Shown piece by piece: positions 50,393-59,127 of a stretch of DNA of 64,000 bases. The notes under the pieces were generated by a model, which worked only from the letters and a program-made list of their open reading frames with translations, ran no database searches and was not told the origin of the DNA. The stretch comes from Marinilongibacter aquaticus (lineage in GTDB: Bacteria > Bacteroidota > Bacteroidia > Cytophagales > Spirosomataceae): assembly GCF_020149935.1 (NCBI RefSeq), contig NZ_CP083757.1, forward strand, positions 3,931,501-3,995,500, in the 5' to 3' direction. The position numbers were made by a program, and so were the translations under genes. Positions within the stretch are counted from its first letter, which is position 1, and each line of letters opens with the position of its first letter.

Positions 50393-51850
50393 ATGTCAAA
50401 AAAATCAAATCGCAGAGACTTTTTGAAAACAGGGACTTTGGCCGCGAGTTCCTTTTTTATTGTGCCTCGCCATGTGTTGGGCAAAGGTTTTCGGGCTCCA
50501 AGCGATAAATTGAATCTTGCTGCTATTGGTGCCGGTGGTAAAGGTTGGGGAGATATCCGCAATGCTTGGAACAACGGTGCGGAAAATGTGGTGGCCTTGG
50601 CGGATGTTGATCCAGGACAATGCCAAAATGCCTTGAAACAATGGCCAAAAGCGAAGCACTATTTCGATTGGAGAGAAATGTTGGATAAGCAAAAGGATAT
50701 CGATGCTGTAACCATCTCTACTCCAGATCATCACCACGGTATTGCTGCCATTTCGGCCATGCAAATGGGCAAAGGGGTTTATGTGCAAAAGCCACTGACC
50801 CACAACATTTACGAAACACGTATGCTTACCGAAGGGGCAAGAAAATATAAAGTGGTTTCGCAAATGGGGAACCAAGGTGCTTCAAACCCGGGTCAGCATA
50901 AAATGAAAGATTGGTTCAAACAAGACCTTATCGGACCTGTAAGTCAGGTGTATGTATGGACCAACCGCCCTGTTTGGCCGCAGGGCATTCCGGTGCCTAC
51001 AGATAAGCCGGCTTTGCCCGCCACCATGAGCAAAGAAAACTGGGATGTGTTTATCGGGCCTGCAGATTATGTAGATTATCACCCACTTTACCACCCATTC
51101 AAATGGAGAGGTTGGTGGAATTTCGGTACAGGTGCTTTGGGCGATATGGGGTGCCACTTGATCGACCCGCCTTTCCGTGTATTGGAATTGGGCTATCCTA
51201 CCGAAGTAGAATGTAGCGTGGGACAGATCTTCTTGGAAGATTGGAATCCAGAATATATTCCTGAAGGTTGCCCGCCTTCTTCGCATGTGCAGGTGAAATT
51301 CCCCAAAACTGCGGCGAACGATTCGGAAATGACCATGGTATGGTCTGATGGCGGTATTCGTCCGTTCCATCCACCGCAAATTCCGGCAGATGAGCCAATC
51401 GGTGATGATCAAAGTGCAAACGGTGTGATCATGATCGGCACGAAAGGTGTAATGACTTGTGGAACTTACGGATTGAACCCTAAAGTGTACTTGAATTCTG
51501 GCGAGAAAATCGAAATGGAAGAAGGCTACAATTACGGCAATCCAAATATCGGCATGCCTGAATATGGACACCAAACAAGCTGGGTTCAGGCTATAAAGGC
51601 TGGTTTCAATAGCCCCGAGCACAAAAAGCTTACTTCTTCTTTCGATTATTCCGGGCCTTTGACCGAAACTGTATTGATGGGTAACTTGGCGATTCGTTCG
51701 TACCAAGAAGCTCAACTAATCGAAGGTAAAAAGGTATTCGAAGGTCGCAAGAAATTGCTTTGGGATGGTGACAACATGAAAATCACCAACTACGATGCCG
51801 CAAACAAGTTTGTGAAGAGACAATATCGCGACGGCTGGAAATTGATCTAA
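50393..51850 (+). CDS. Tat-exported Gfo/Idh/MocA family oxidoreductase
   Basis: This 485-residue protein starts MSKKSNRRDFLKTGTLAASS, a Tat signal with RRDFLK. The NAD-binding domain follows, LNLAAIGAGGKGWGDIRNAW, with TPDHHHGIAAISAMQMGKGVYVQK-like residues and YVQKPLTHN as the EKP equivalent. The C-terminal part is that of the Bacteroidota/Planctomycetes exported subfamily (WWNFGTGALGDMGCHLIDPP). These proteins act on sugars in the periplasm; the substrate is unknown. A terminator follows. Confidence 0.92.
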   Translation: MSKKSNRRDFLKTGTLAASSFFIVPRHVLGKGFRAPSDKLNLAAIGAGGKGWGDIRNAWNNGAENVVALADVDPGQCQNALKQWPKAKHYFDWREMLDKQKDIDAVTISTPDHHHGIAAISAMQMGKGVYVQKPLTHNIYETRMLTEGARKYKVVSQMGNQGASNPGQHKMKDWFKQDLIGPVSQVYVWTNRPVWPQGIPVPTDKPALPATMSKENWDVFIGPADYVDYHPLYHPFKWRGWWNFGTGALGDMGCHLIDPPFRVLELGYPTEVECSVGQIFLEDWNPEYIPEGCPPSSHVQVKFPKTAANDSEMTMVWSDGGIRPFHPPQIPADEPIGDDQSANGVIMIGTKGVMTCGTYGLNPKVYLNSGEKIEMEEGYNYGNPNIGMPEYGHQTSWVQAIKAGFNSPEHKKLTSSFDYSGPLTETVLMGNLAIRSYQEAQLIEGKKVFEGRKKLLWDGDNMKITNYDAANKFVKRQYRDGWKLI

Positions 51851-51869
51851 GCCTCGGATTATGAAATAA

Positions 51870-51910
51870 AAAAGCCCTCTTTGGAAATTTTCCGAGAGGG
51901 CTTTTGTTTT
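51870..51910. terminator. Bidirectional intrinsic terminator
   Basis: AAAAGCCCTCT (51870-51880) pairs perfectly with AGAGGGCTTTT (51895-51905) between convergent genes, with T-rich flanks on both strands. Confidence 0.85.
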
Positions 51911-51923
51911 GGCTTGTGGCCTT

Positions 51924-52346
51924 TCAGCCGTATTTGTGGCTCATGTATGCATGGCTTTCCTTCATCAGTTCACACAGAGCATCTTCATCGATGTCTTCCA
52001 ACTTTTTGATATACAGGCAAGATTTCCCTGTTTTGAATTTGCCCAATTTCTGTAAAATCTCTTCATAGCGGGCAAATCCCGGCATTATGTAAAGTGTGAG
52101 TGCATTTTTACGCGGAGAAAACCCGATTTTTGGCATATCTCCCTCGCGTCCACTTTCGTATTTGTAATGATAAGAGCCATAGCCCACAATGCTCGGGCCC
52201 CACATTTTGGCTTCTTCAGAAAACAGCGTGTTCATCATTTCGAAAAGATGCAGGCTGTCGGTTTTTCTTTTCGGGTCTTCGATTTTTTCCAAGAAAGCTG
52301 CGACCGAGGCCTCCGTTTCTTTGGTTTTATTTTCAGCTTGTGCCAT
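51924..52346 (-). CDS. DUF1801 protein
   Basis: This 140-residue cytoplasmic protein shows the DUF1801 (YdhG-like) pattern: LFEMMNTLFSEEAKMWGPSIVGYGSYHY, FSPRKNALTLYIMPGF and GKSCLYIKKLEDIDEDAL. Its function is unknown. It begins 14 bp inside the end of the tag gene, so the two are probably translated from one message. Confidence 0.88.
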   Translation of the reverse strand: MAQAENKTKETEASVAAFLEKIEDPKRKTDSLHLFEMMNTLFSEEAKMWGPSIVGYGSYHYKYESGREGDMPKIGFSPRKNALTLYIMPGFARYEEILQKLGKFKTGKSCLYIKKLEDIDEDALCELMKESHAYMSHKYG

Positions 52347-52881
52347 AATCGAAACGGTTTTTCAGGTTTTCAATTTCTTCATGCACAGGGCAGTCGGCAT
52401 CGTGCGGCGTGGGCAAGTAGCCCGAACTTTGCAAAAATTCGTTCACGATTTCACCACCCACGAACTTGAAATTCTTTTTGAAGAGTTTCACCCATTCCTG
52501 TTTTTCCAAAGGATAATGTTCGCAAATCCAATTTTTGAAACTCCCGAATTCCTTTTGCAGTTCGAGAATCCTTTGGGCATTGTAGATGGCGGCATTGATC
52601 TTCAACCTGTTTCGAATAATGCGGGCATCTTGCAAAAGACGTTCGAAATCGCTTTCACCGTATCCTGCCACCACTTCAATATCAAAAGCGTCGTACGCTT
52701 CTTTAAAGCCTTCTTGCTTTTTCAGAATGGTATCCCACGAAAGTCCGGCCTGGTTTATTTCGAGTACAAGCCTCTCGAACAAAGCCTGATCATCCTCTAT
52801 CGGGTGGCCATAGAATTGGTCATGATAAATGCGGTGCACATTGTCTTCGGGAAGGCTTTTGCAGAAATTACAGTAGGACAT
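52333..52881 (-). CDS. tag: DNA-3-methyladenine glycosylase I
   Basis: From ATG 52881 it has 182 residues. The start MSYCNFCKSLPEDNVHRIYHD keeps the N-terminal Cys of the Tag zinc site, followed by YGHPIEDDQALFERLVLEINQAGLSW and TILKKQEGFKEAYDAFD, both diagnostic. The C-terminal zinc ligands are in PTPHDADCPVH. Tag removes 3-methyladenine from DNA. The longer frame (52902) adds seven residues and is less likely. Confidence 0.92.
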   Translation of the reverse strand: MSYCNFCKSLPEDNVHRIYHDQFYGHPIEDDQALFERLVLEINQAGLSWDTILKKQEGFKEAYDAFDIEVVAGYGESDFERLLQDARIIRNRLKINAAIYNAQRILELQKEFGSFKNWICEHYPLEKQEWVKLFKKNFKFVGGEIVNEFLQSSGYLPTPHDADCPVHEEIENLKNRFDYGTS

Positions 52882-53000
52882 CGTAAAAGGTTTATTTGTC
52901 AAATCTAAATCAAATTTTCAGGATAATCACAAAATCGTAATGCCCGAATATTGGCTTGCATATTTGAGTCCATTAATTTGCAGCACAATTCTACAATCAA

Positions 53001-53948
53001 ATGAAATACACCCTTATTTTCTTTCTGGTTTCGATTTCCGTATTGGCTCAAAAGCACAAAACGCTGGTGGTGCTTGTCGATGGAATTCCTTTTGATGTGA
53101 TTGAAAAAGTGTCTACGCCTAATTTGGATGCCATTGCGTCCGACGGCGGTTTTGCGGCGGCCTATGTGGGCGGTGAAAAAGGTGGGGTTTCCGAGTCGCC
53201 CACGATTTCGGCTGTGGGTTACAATTCGATGCTTACAGGCACTTGGGCAAACAAACACAATGTGTGGGGGAATGGCATCAAGGCTCCGAATTACGCTTAT
53301 CCAACCTTTTTTCAATTGGCCAGAGCCGCAAAGCCAGCATTGACTTTAGGTATTTTTTCGACTTGGGAAGACAATCGAACAAAGCTTTTGGGCGAAAATA
53401 AAGCAGAAACAAATCACCTGCATTTGGATGTGAAATTTGATGGATACGAAAAGGATACTGTCAATTTTCCGCACGATGCCAACAGAGAGTATATCAAAAA
53501 TATAGACGAATTGGTGGTAAGTAAAGCGGTTGAGTCTTTGAAAGGAAAAGAGGCTCCTGATATTTCTTGGGTGTATTTGGAATACACCGACGATATGGGG
53601 CACAAGTTTGGCGACAGCCCGCAATTTTATGATGCGGTGAGTTTTGAAGATCATTTGATCGGTAATCTATACGAGACCATTAGAGAGAGGGAAAAGAGTT
53701 TGGGAGAAGAATGGTTGGTGGTGGTGACAACCGATCATGGGCGAAGCGAAAAGGATGGCAAAGGACATGGCGGACAAAGTGCACGCGAACGCAAGACATG
53801 GATTGTGACCAATCAAAATGGGCTTAATACGCGTTTCAAGAGTGGGTTGGCTGTGGTGGATATCCTGCCTTCGGTATGTCGTTTTATGGATATCGAAATT
53901 CCGCAAGAAGTGGCTGGCAATTTGGATGGACAAAGCTTTTTGAAATAA
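53001..53948 (+). CDS. Exported alkaline-phosphatase-superfamily phosphodiesterase
   Basis: This 315-residue protein has a signal peptide (MKYTLIFFLVSISVLAQ). It belongs to the type I phosphodiesterase/nucleotide pyrophosphatase family: VVLVDGIPFDVI (metal Asp), SPTISAVGYNSMLTGTW (nucleophile region, with Ser rather than Thr likely), YTDDMGHKFGD (D-x3-H), VVTTDHGRSE and GHGGQS with the late His. All metal ligands are in place, unlike the ebo homologue. The substrate is not known. Confidence 0.88.
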   Translation: MKYTLIFFLVSISVLAQKHKTLVVLVDGIPFDVIEKVSTPNLDAIASDGGFAAAYVGGEKGGVSESPTISAVGYNSMLTGTWANKHNVWGNGIKAPNYAYPTFFQLARAAKPALTLGIFSTWEDNRTKLLGENKAETNHLHLDVKFDGYEKDTVNFPHDANREYIKNIDELVVSKAVESLKGKEAPDISWVYLEYTDDMGHKFGDSPQFYDAVSFEDHLIGNLYETIREREKSLGEEWLVVVTTDHGRSEKDGKGHGGQSARERKTWIVTNQNGLNTRFKSGLAVVDILPSVCRFMDIEIPQEVAGNLDGQSFLK

Positions 53949-54005
53949 GGCCTTTCAGCCGTTCTTTGTTTAATCCTTGCTATCTTGCAGCGTAAAAGCA
54001 AGCGA

Positions 54006-54251
54006 ATGGAAATCAAAATAGGTACGCAAAAGAACAATCCCTTGCACGGTGTGCGTCTCGATTACATCTTGGAGGTGTTGGTGGCTCATTTTGGTTGGTC
54101 GGGTTTGGGCAAGATTGTTCGCGTCAATTGCTTCAACAACAATCCGACCATGAAATCGAGCTTGAAATTTCTACGACAAACCCCTTGGGCCAGAGAAAAA
54201 GTGGAAGAATTGTATCTTGAATTGGCCGAAAGAGAAGGCTTATTGGGCTAG
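54006..54251 (+). CDS. VF530-family (DUF2132) small DNA-binding-like protein
   Basis: From ATG 54006 it has 81 residues: [60 protein letters not shown]. These match the VF530 family, whose solved member has a fold suggestive of DNA binding. It is cytoplasmic. It follows the phosphodiesterase gene by 57 bp and may be co-transcribed. Confidence 0.9.
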   Translation: MEIKIGTQKNNPLHGVRLDYILEVLVAHFGWSGLGKIVRVNCFNNNPTMKSSLKFLRQTPWAREKVEELYLELAEREGLLG

Positions 54252-54262
54252 TTCAATTTGTC

Positions 54263-55531
54263 TTAATGGCAATCGTATGGGCCATGAATGGCTTTGATGG
54301 TCATTTTTTCGTCTCGGTCATCCAGAATATAAACCCAGAATTTTTGACCGCCGGGCATTACACGAATCACCACATGTCCCGAATCGCTTTTGAGTCTGTC
54401 GAGTAAATTTCCGATCACCAATTTGTTGGCTTCGAGCATGTCGGTGGCAAAGACATCGCGATTGCCTGAATAGATATTTTGATCGTAAATGCGATCAATT
54501 ACATTGTGTCCGGGATGGTCTGAAGACCAAGTGGGAATCACAAAAACCTGTGGACGCAGGTTGGCCAGTAGGTTGGCGTTTATGGCATCGCGGTTGCCGT
54601 GGTGATCCAAAATCATAGCTTCTACAGGGCCAACCACTTGCGATACGGGAGTTTCAAGGTCTTGCCAGGCGGGTCGACCAAAACGCAAGTTTCCGGGCAT
54701 GTCTCCTCCAGAAAAATAATCGAAAGCTCCATAGCTGATACGGATGCCAATGCTGCACATGTTTTCGCTCGGATACAGGCTTTTGTCTAAGTCGCCCAAA
54801 TCGGGAAAGAGGTTTTTGGTGTTTGATCCGAAGCCTGTCCACAATTTTCCGTTTGCCACGATATTCCGTATTTCAAAAGTATCTTGGAACGTTTCTGGTT
54901 TGTATTTGAGCACCAACTGATCTTTAGATCCTGCTTTACTTTGTTCGAATCGAAGCCCCTTGTGTCCGCTTTGCCATTTTACAAACTGCTTGTAATTCTC
55001 CATCATAGGGCTATTCTGCACCACGGGGTAATCGTAATTTGGATAAGCTCGGTCAATGATTTTGCCGATCGGTAAATATGCGGCAAGCTCGGTAATACCC
55101 GTGAGGAAATAATTGCCCTCCGATGCTTTTGGCGAAACAGATGAAAGGGCACCCATGTGGTCGTCGTGAAAATGCGTAAGTTGGGCGTAGTCGAGCTGAG
55201 GTGACAGTCCGCTTCTTTCCATGAAATTCCGTACATAACGGGCAATCCACTCACCCGGCTGGCGAGAGTCGTTGGGTTTCGCTGCCGTATTCCTTGGACT
55301 TTGTACCCTTGGGCTTGTGGGGTCCAGAGCTCCGGCGTCGATCAGCAAAGTGGTGCCGTCTGGAAGGAGAATAAAAGCGGCATTTCCACGCCCCGTACTG
55401 ATCTGGTGAATTTCGAGGTTGCCTTCCTGCCATTTTGGGTAGGTATCGCCCACTTTCTGTGCCAAAAGAGGGAAAGAAAAGGAAAAAAGAACAGCCAATA
55501 AAATCTTGTGCATGCCAACAGGGTTTTTCAT
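54263..55531 (-). CDS. Exported metallo-beta-lactamase-fold hydrolase (ComEC/Rec2-like)
   Basis: This 422-residue protein has a signal peptide (MKNPVGMHKILLAVLFSFSF then PLLAQ). An alternative start is the ATG at 55513. The MBL fold has LLIDAGAL, the metal motif LTHFHDDHMGAL, FSGGDMPG and ILDHHGNRDA, in the pattern of ComEC-type MBL hydrolases. Here the domain is free and exported, without ComEC membrane parts. The substrate is unknown. It is convergent with the VF530 gene, 11 bp away. Confidence 0.85.
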   Translation of the reverse strand: MKNPVGMHKILLAVLFSFSFPLLAQKVGDTYPKWQEGNLEIHQISTGRGNAAFILLPDGTTLLIDAGALDPTSPRVQSPRNTAAKPNDSRQPGEWIARYVRNFMERSGLSPQLDYAQLTHFHDDHMGALSSVSPKASEGNYFLTGITELAAYLPIGKIIDRAYPNYDYPVVQNSPMMENYKQFVKWQSGHKGLRFEQSKAGSKDQLVLKYKPETFQDTFEIRNIVANGKLWTGFGSNTKNLFPDLGDLDKSLYPSENMCSIGIRISYGAFDYFSGGDMPGNLRFGRPAWQDLETPVSQVVGPVEAMILDHHGNRDAINANLLANLRPQVFVIPTWSSDHPGHNVIDRIYDQNIYSGNRDVFATDMLEANKLVIGNLLDRLKSDSGHVVIRVMPGGQKFWVYILDDRDEKMTIKAIHGPYDCH

Positions 55532-55614
55532 TGCCTACGAATTTAGGCTGTTCTTTCTTATTGCCCTTAAAGGCAAAGTAAAATTTACGGAATCGTAATA
55601 CAGGTTAGCCACGG

Positions 55615-56037
55615 CTAGTGCGGGAGTTTATCCCGCAAAAAGCCATACAGCCAAGTGCCAAAGATTGCCGATATTAACGTAAAAACAACACCGAGTTGTC
55701 CATGCCCAATTTGAGCAAACAAAGGCCCCGGACAAGCTCCTGTCAAAGCCCAGCCCAAGCCAAAAAGCAATCCGCCAAATATTTGACCTTTGTGAAATTG
55801 TTTCGGCTTGAGGCTAATTGTATCTCCGGAAAGTGTTTTAATGTTGAATTTTTTGATCAGCCAAACCGAGAGCATACCCACCAGCACGGCACTGCCGATG
55901 ATGCCGTACATATGGAAACTTTGGAGGCGGAACATTTCTTGAATGCGGTACCAATTGATCACTTCGGATTTGACAAATATGATTCCAAAAGCGATACCGA
56001 CCAGACTGAATTTCAGGTTTTGCGTGATTAATTTCAA
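55615..56037 (-). CDS. YeeE/YedE-type sulfur transporter, C-terminal half protein (DUF6691-like)
   Basis: No ATG lies near the start of the conserved domain. A TTG at 56037 gives MKLITQNLKFSLVGIAFGII and 140 residues, which fits the family. It has about four membrane segments and the conserved cysteine loop LLFGLGWALTGACPGPLFAQ. The N-terminal YeeE half is a separate gene 14 bp upstream. YeeE/TsuA family proteins import thiosulfate. An ATG-started frame from 56181 would run through the upstream gene and is rejected. Confidence 0.8.
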   Translation of the reverse strand: MKLITQNLKFSLVGIAFGIIFVKSEVINWYRIQEMFRLQSFHMYGIIGSAVLVGMLSVWLIKKFNIKTLSGDTISLKPKQFHKGQIFGGLLFGLGWALTGACPGPLFAQIGHGQLGVVFTLISAIFGTWLYGFLRDKLPH

Positions 56038-56051
56038 AGGAGTGAATCGTT

Positions 56052-56615
56052 TTAAAATGAAAGAATGATTGGCATCAAGACATTGGCCATGAGAAAACCG
56101 CCAAGCATAAAGCAAACGGTAGCAACGAGGGAAGGCCATTGCAGATTCGAAAGGCCCATAATGGCATGTCCACTTGTGCATCCACCTGCATAGCGGGCTC
56201 CAAAACCCACCAGAAATCCTCCAAGAATCATAAAAATGAACCCTTTGAAATGGCCCAAGGCCTGAATGCCGATAAGCTTTGCGGGCAATAGATTGTCAAA
56301 TTGGTCCAAACCATAGGTTTTGAGCTCGCTTGCCAAGTCGGGGTTAATTTGCAGCGGTTCGGGGTTTTCGAGAAAATGAGCACTCAAAAAGGCTCCGATG
56401 GCAATGCCGGCTACAAAAAACAGGTTCCACGCTTCGGCTTTCCAATTGTATTTGAAAAAGTCGATATTCGATGGAAAGCAAGAGGCACAAATGTGCCGAA
56501 GTGATGAGCTGATACCGAAAGATTTGTTGTCTAGGATCAATAATAAAGGCACAGTAAGGCCAATTAAAGGCCCGGCCACATACCATGGCCAGGGCTCTCT
56601 AAGTAATTCAAACAT
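56052..56615 (-). CDS. YeeE/YedE-type sulfur transporter, N-terminal half protein
   Basis: This 187-residue membrane protein has about five hydrophobic segments and the cysteine loop [21 protein letters not shown], the signature of YeeE/TsuA. A second conserved stretch is [14 protein letters not shown] near residue 35. In single-chain homologues this and the following gene product are one protein. It lies between the MBL-rhodanese gene (49 bp upstream) and the second half (14 bp downstream), as in the blh/PDO-type operons of other bacteria. Confidence 0.88.
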   Translation of the reverse strand: MFELLREPWPWYVAGPLIGLTVPLLLILDNKSFGISSSLRHICASCFPSNIDFFKYNWKAEAWNLFFVAGIAIGAFLSAHFLENPEPLQINPDLASELKTYGLDQFDNLLPAKLIGIQALGHFKGFIFMILGGFLVGFGARYAGGCTSGHAIMGLSNLQWPSLVATVCFMLGGFLMANVLMPIILSF

Positions 56616-56664
56616 GAAAAAGTATTTAAATTTTTAAGACGCAGAATACGCCTTAGTATGGATT

Positions 56665-58080
56665 TTAGCTTGCAAAGACCTTGCTCTGGCAAACGAAATC
56701 TGTTTTAGGTAAATTGGTTTCTGAAATGCTTTTGAATCCGCCTTCGATTTCCGAGAAATTGCGGTATCCACGAGCCTGAAGAATACTGGCTGCCATCATG
56801 CTGCGGTAACCGCCGGCACAGTGCAAGAAGAAATGTTCTTCAGGGTTTATGTCGCCAACCCAGTCGTTGATATAAGCCAAAGGGCGGTTGAAAGCGTCTT
56901 CCACGTGCTCCGCCTGATACTCAGATTCTTTGCGTACATCGATTACCTTGCTGGTTTCAAGGTTGAACTCGGACGCAAACTCTTGTGCCGTTATGCGGTG
57001 GACGCTGTCTACCTCTTTCATGGCCTCTTTCCAAGCGGGGAAACCGCCTTCTAAATAGCCAATTACATTGTCGAAGCCCACACGGCTCAATCTGGTAACG
57101 GCTTCTTCCTCTGTGCCTGGGGCGGTTACCAAAAGAAGCGGTTGTTGCACGTCGACGATAAGAGCACCTACCCACGGAGCGAAATCTCCTTTAAGACCGA
57201 TGTTTACGGCGTTGGGAATAAAACCCTTGGCAAATTCACCGTTGTCGCGTGTATCGAGGATCAAGGCTCCGCTGTTTTCCGCAACCAATTCGAATGCCTC
57301 GGCATCGAGGGCTTTCATGCCTTTGTCCAAAACTTTTTCGAAACTGTCGTAACCTTTTTTGTTCATCGCCACGTTCATGCCGAAATAGGCTGGCGGAGGA
57401 AGCAGGCCATCGGTTACCGCTTTGATGAAAGACTCCCGATCCGCTTGATTCAAGGCGTAATTCACTTTTTTCTGATTGCCCAAAGAGTCAACGGTCTCTT
57501 TCATCATGTTTTTTCCACATGCCGATCCGGCTCCGTGAGCAGGGTAAACAGTGATGTCGTCAGAAAGCGGAAGTATTTTCGTATATAGACTATCGTATAG
57601 TAGTCCGGCCAATTCTTCTTGCGTCATATTGGCTGATTTTTGAGCGAGGTCGGGACGCCCCACATCGCCGAGGAAAAGTGTGTCTCCGCTAAATAGAGCC
57701 GATTCTTTACCTTCTTCATCGATCAAAAGGTAGCAAGTGCTTTCTATGGTATGCCCGGGTGTGTGCAAAACTTTTATTTTCACGTTTCCGACTTCAAAGA
57801 TCTGCTCGTCTTCGGCAATAATGGCTTCAAATTCGGGCTGTGCTTTTGGGCCGTATACGATAGGAGCACCGCTTTTTTCGCTGAGGTCGACATGGCCACT
57901 TACAAAATCGGCGTGGAAATGCGTTTCGAATATATATTTCAGTTTGGCACCGTCGCGTGCAAGACGTTGCATATACGGGGCTGTTTCGCGTAAAGGATCA
58001 ATAATTGCGGCTTCTTGGCCCGAGCGGATGTAATAGGCACCTTGTGCTAAACATCCAGTGTAAATTTGTTCTACTGTCAT
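56665..58080 (-). CDS. MBL-fold / double-rhodanese protein (persulfide dioxygenase type)
   Basis: This 471-residue protein has an N-terminal metallo-beta-lactamase domain with ETHFHADFVSGHVDL, LHTPGHTIES, FSGDTLFLGD and YPAHGAGS, the single-iron pattern of persulfide dioxygenases (ETHE1-like). Two rhodanese domains follow. The first lacks the cysteine (LLLVTAPGTEEEA), the second has it (FFLHCAGGYRSMMAAS). It would turn glutathione-type persulfide to sulfite. It heads the operon with the two YeeE halves. A GTNAC motif lies 57 bp upstream. Confidence 0.9.
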   Translation of the reverse strand: MTVEQIYTGCLAQGAYYIRSGQEAAIIDPLRETAPYMQRLARDGAKLKYIFETHFHADFVSGHVDLSEKSGAPIVYGPKAQPEFEAIIAEDEQIFEVGNVKIKVLHTPGHTIESTCYLLIDEEGKESALFSGDTLFLGDVGRPDLAQKSANMTQEELAGLLYDSLYTKILPLSDDITVYPAHGAGSACGKNMMKETVDSLGNQKKVNYALNQADRESFIKAVTDGLLPPPAYFGMNVAMNKKGYDSFEKVLDKGMKALDAEAFELVAENSGALILDTRDNGEFAKGFIPNAVNIGLKGDFAPWVGALIVDVQQPLLLVTAPGTEEEAVTRLSRVGFDNVIGYLEGGFPAWKEAMKEVDSVHRITAQEFASEFNLETSKVIDVRKESEYQAEHVEDAFNRPLAYINDWVGDINPEEHFFLHCAGGYRSMMAASILQARGYRNFSEIEGGFKSISETNLPKTDFVCQSKVFAS

Positions 58081-58136
58081 TGTTGAAGAATTTTTATTTC
58101 TTAATTCAAATTTCGATTAAATACTTTGTGTACACA

Positions 58137-58150
58137 GTTACATTGGTTAC
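58137..58150 (-). promoter_or_regulatory. GTNAC-N4-GTNAC motif upstream of the MBL-rhodanese operon
   Basis: GTTAC (58137-58141) and GTTAC (58146-58150) with a 4-bp spacer, 57 bp before the start codon. On the coding strand it reads TGTAACCAATGTAAC. A GTGTACAC palindrome (58128-58135) is adjacent. Confidence 0.6.
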
Positions 58151-58160
58151 ACAGCCTTAA

Positions 58161-58955
58161 TTAGGCTTGTAAGACGGTTTCTCTAATCAGAATGTAAATG
58201 CCCATTATCAATACAAACCATCCAAAAGCAGGTTTTAGTTGCTGTCCATTCAGCTTTTTGGAAAGGAAAGTGCCCAGAAAAATGCCCAGTACAGCAAATG
58301 CCGAAACACTCAGCAGGAGTGTCCAATCCATGCTGTGATGCCCCAGGCTGCTCAAAAAACCAATGATGGAATTGATGACAATGATGGCCAGGGACGTGCC
58401 GATGGCTTCTTTTACAGGGATTTTGCCCAACATTACCAGAGCCGGGATGATCAAGAAACCGCCACCCACGCCCACAAGGCCCGTGAGAAAACCCACAAGG
58501 GCCCCTTCCACGCCAATTACAAACCGGCTTTCTTTTATTCGTATGATCGGTTTGGATTTGCTTTCCGATTTGATCATCGAATAAGATGCGGCGATCATCA
58601 GTACAGAAAAAAGCACCATAATCAGCAATTCTTTGGTGAGCGTGAATTGCCCCCATTGGAAAAGCGTATCGGGAATCTGCGGTAAAATGAATTTCCGGGT
58701 AATGAAAATGGAAACCACAGAAGGAAGGCCGAAAAGGCCGATGGCCGTGGTGTTGATCAGGCCCTGCCGAAAGTAGGCAATTACCCCAAATGAGCTTGAA
58801 ATGCCCACAATAAGCAAAGAATATGTGGTGGCGAGCAGCGGGTCAATCCCAAAAATATAGACAAGCACGGGTACAGTGAGAATCGACCCCCCGCCGCCAA
58901 TTAAACCCAAAGAAACACCAATTAAAATGGCTGCCAAAAAGCCTAATAGATGCAT
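58161..58955 (-). CDS. TauE/SafE-family sulfite/sulfonate exporter-like protein
   Basis: From ATG 58955 it has 264 residues and about eight membrane segments. The two TauE repeats show LIGVSLGLIGGGGSILTVPV and LTGLVGVGGGFLIIPALVML. Family members export sulfite, sulfoacetate or other anions. With the MBL-rhodanese protein downstream the likely cargo here is sulfite. It has its own GTNAC motif and is transcribed in the same direction as the MBL-rhodanese operon, 80 bp ahead. Confidence 0.9.
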   Translation of the reverse strand: MHLLGFLAAILIGVSLGLIGGGGSILTVPVLVYIFGIDPLLATTYSLLIVGISSSFGVIAYFRQGLINTTAIGLFGLPSVVSIFITRKFILPQIPDTLFQWGQFTLTKELLIMVLFSVLMIAASYSMIKSESKSKPIIRIKESRFVIGVEGALVGFLTGLVGVGGGFLIIPALVMLGKIPVKEAIGTSLAIIVINSIIGFLSSLGHHSMDWTLLLSVSAFAVLGIFLGTFLSKKLNGQQLKPAFGWFVLIMGIYILIRETVLQA

Positions 58956-59006
58956 TTTGTTATTTTTGTTGAGACACAAAGTTCGTCCTATTCAATGGGC
59001 TCAAGC

Positions 59007-59020
59007 GTTACTTTTGTTAC
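59007..59020 (-). promoter_or_regulatory. GTNAC-N4-GTNAC motif upstream of TauE
   Basis: GTTAC (59007-59011) and GTTAC (59016-59020) with a 4-bp spacer, 52 bp before the TauE start. It lies between divergent TauE and histidine kinase genes and might act on either. Confidence 0.6.
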
Positions 59021-59127
59021 ATTGAAAACAAAATCAGGATTGTCTTAATTTAAGATACTGATGGATAGTGGACTGCGTCTTGCAAGAAAAACATTTTTTT
59101 TAACCATTTTAGACCTAGACTCATAAA

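Noticed and set aside
50882-51715. 277-codon minus-strand frame inside the Tat-exported oxidoreductase
   Set aside because: It is antisense to a well-conserved gene and rich in His and Arg as expected of a shadow.
56038-56181. Longer ATG-started frame for the second YeeE half
   Set aside because: It would overlap the upstream YeeE gene by 130 bp with a sequence unlike the family; TTG at 56037 fits better.
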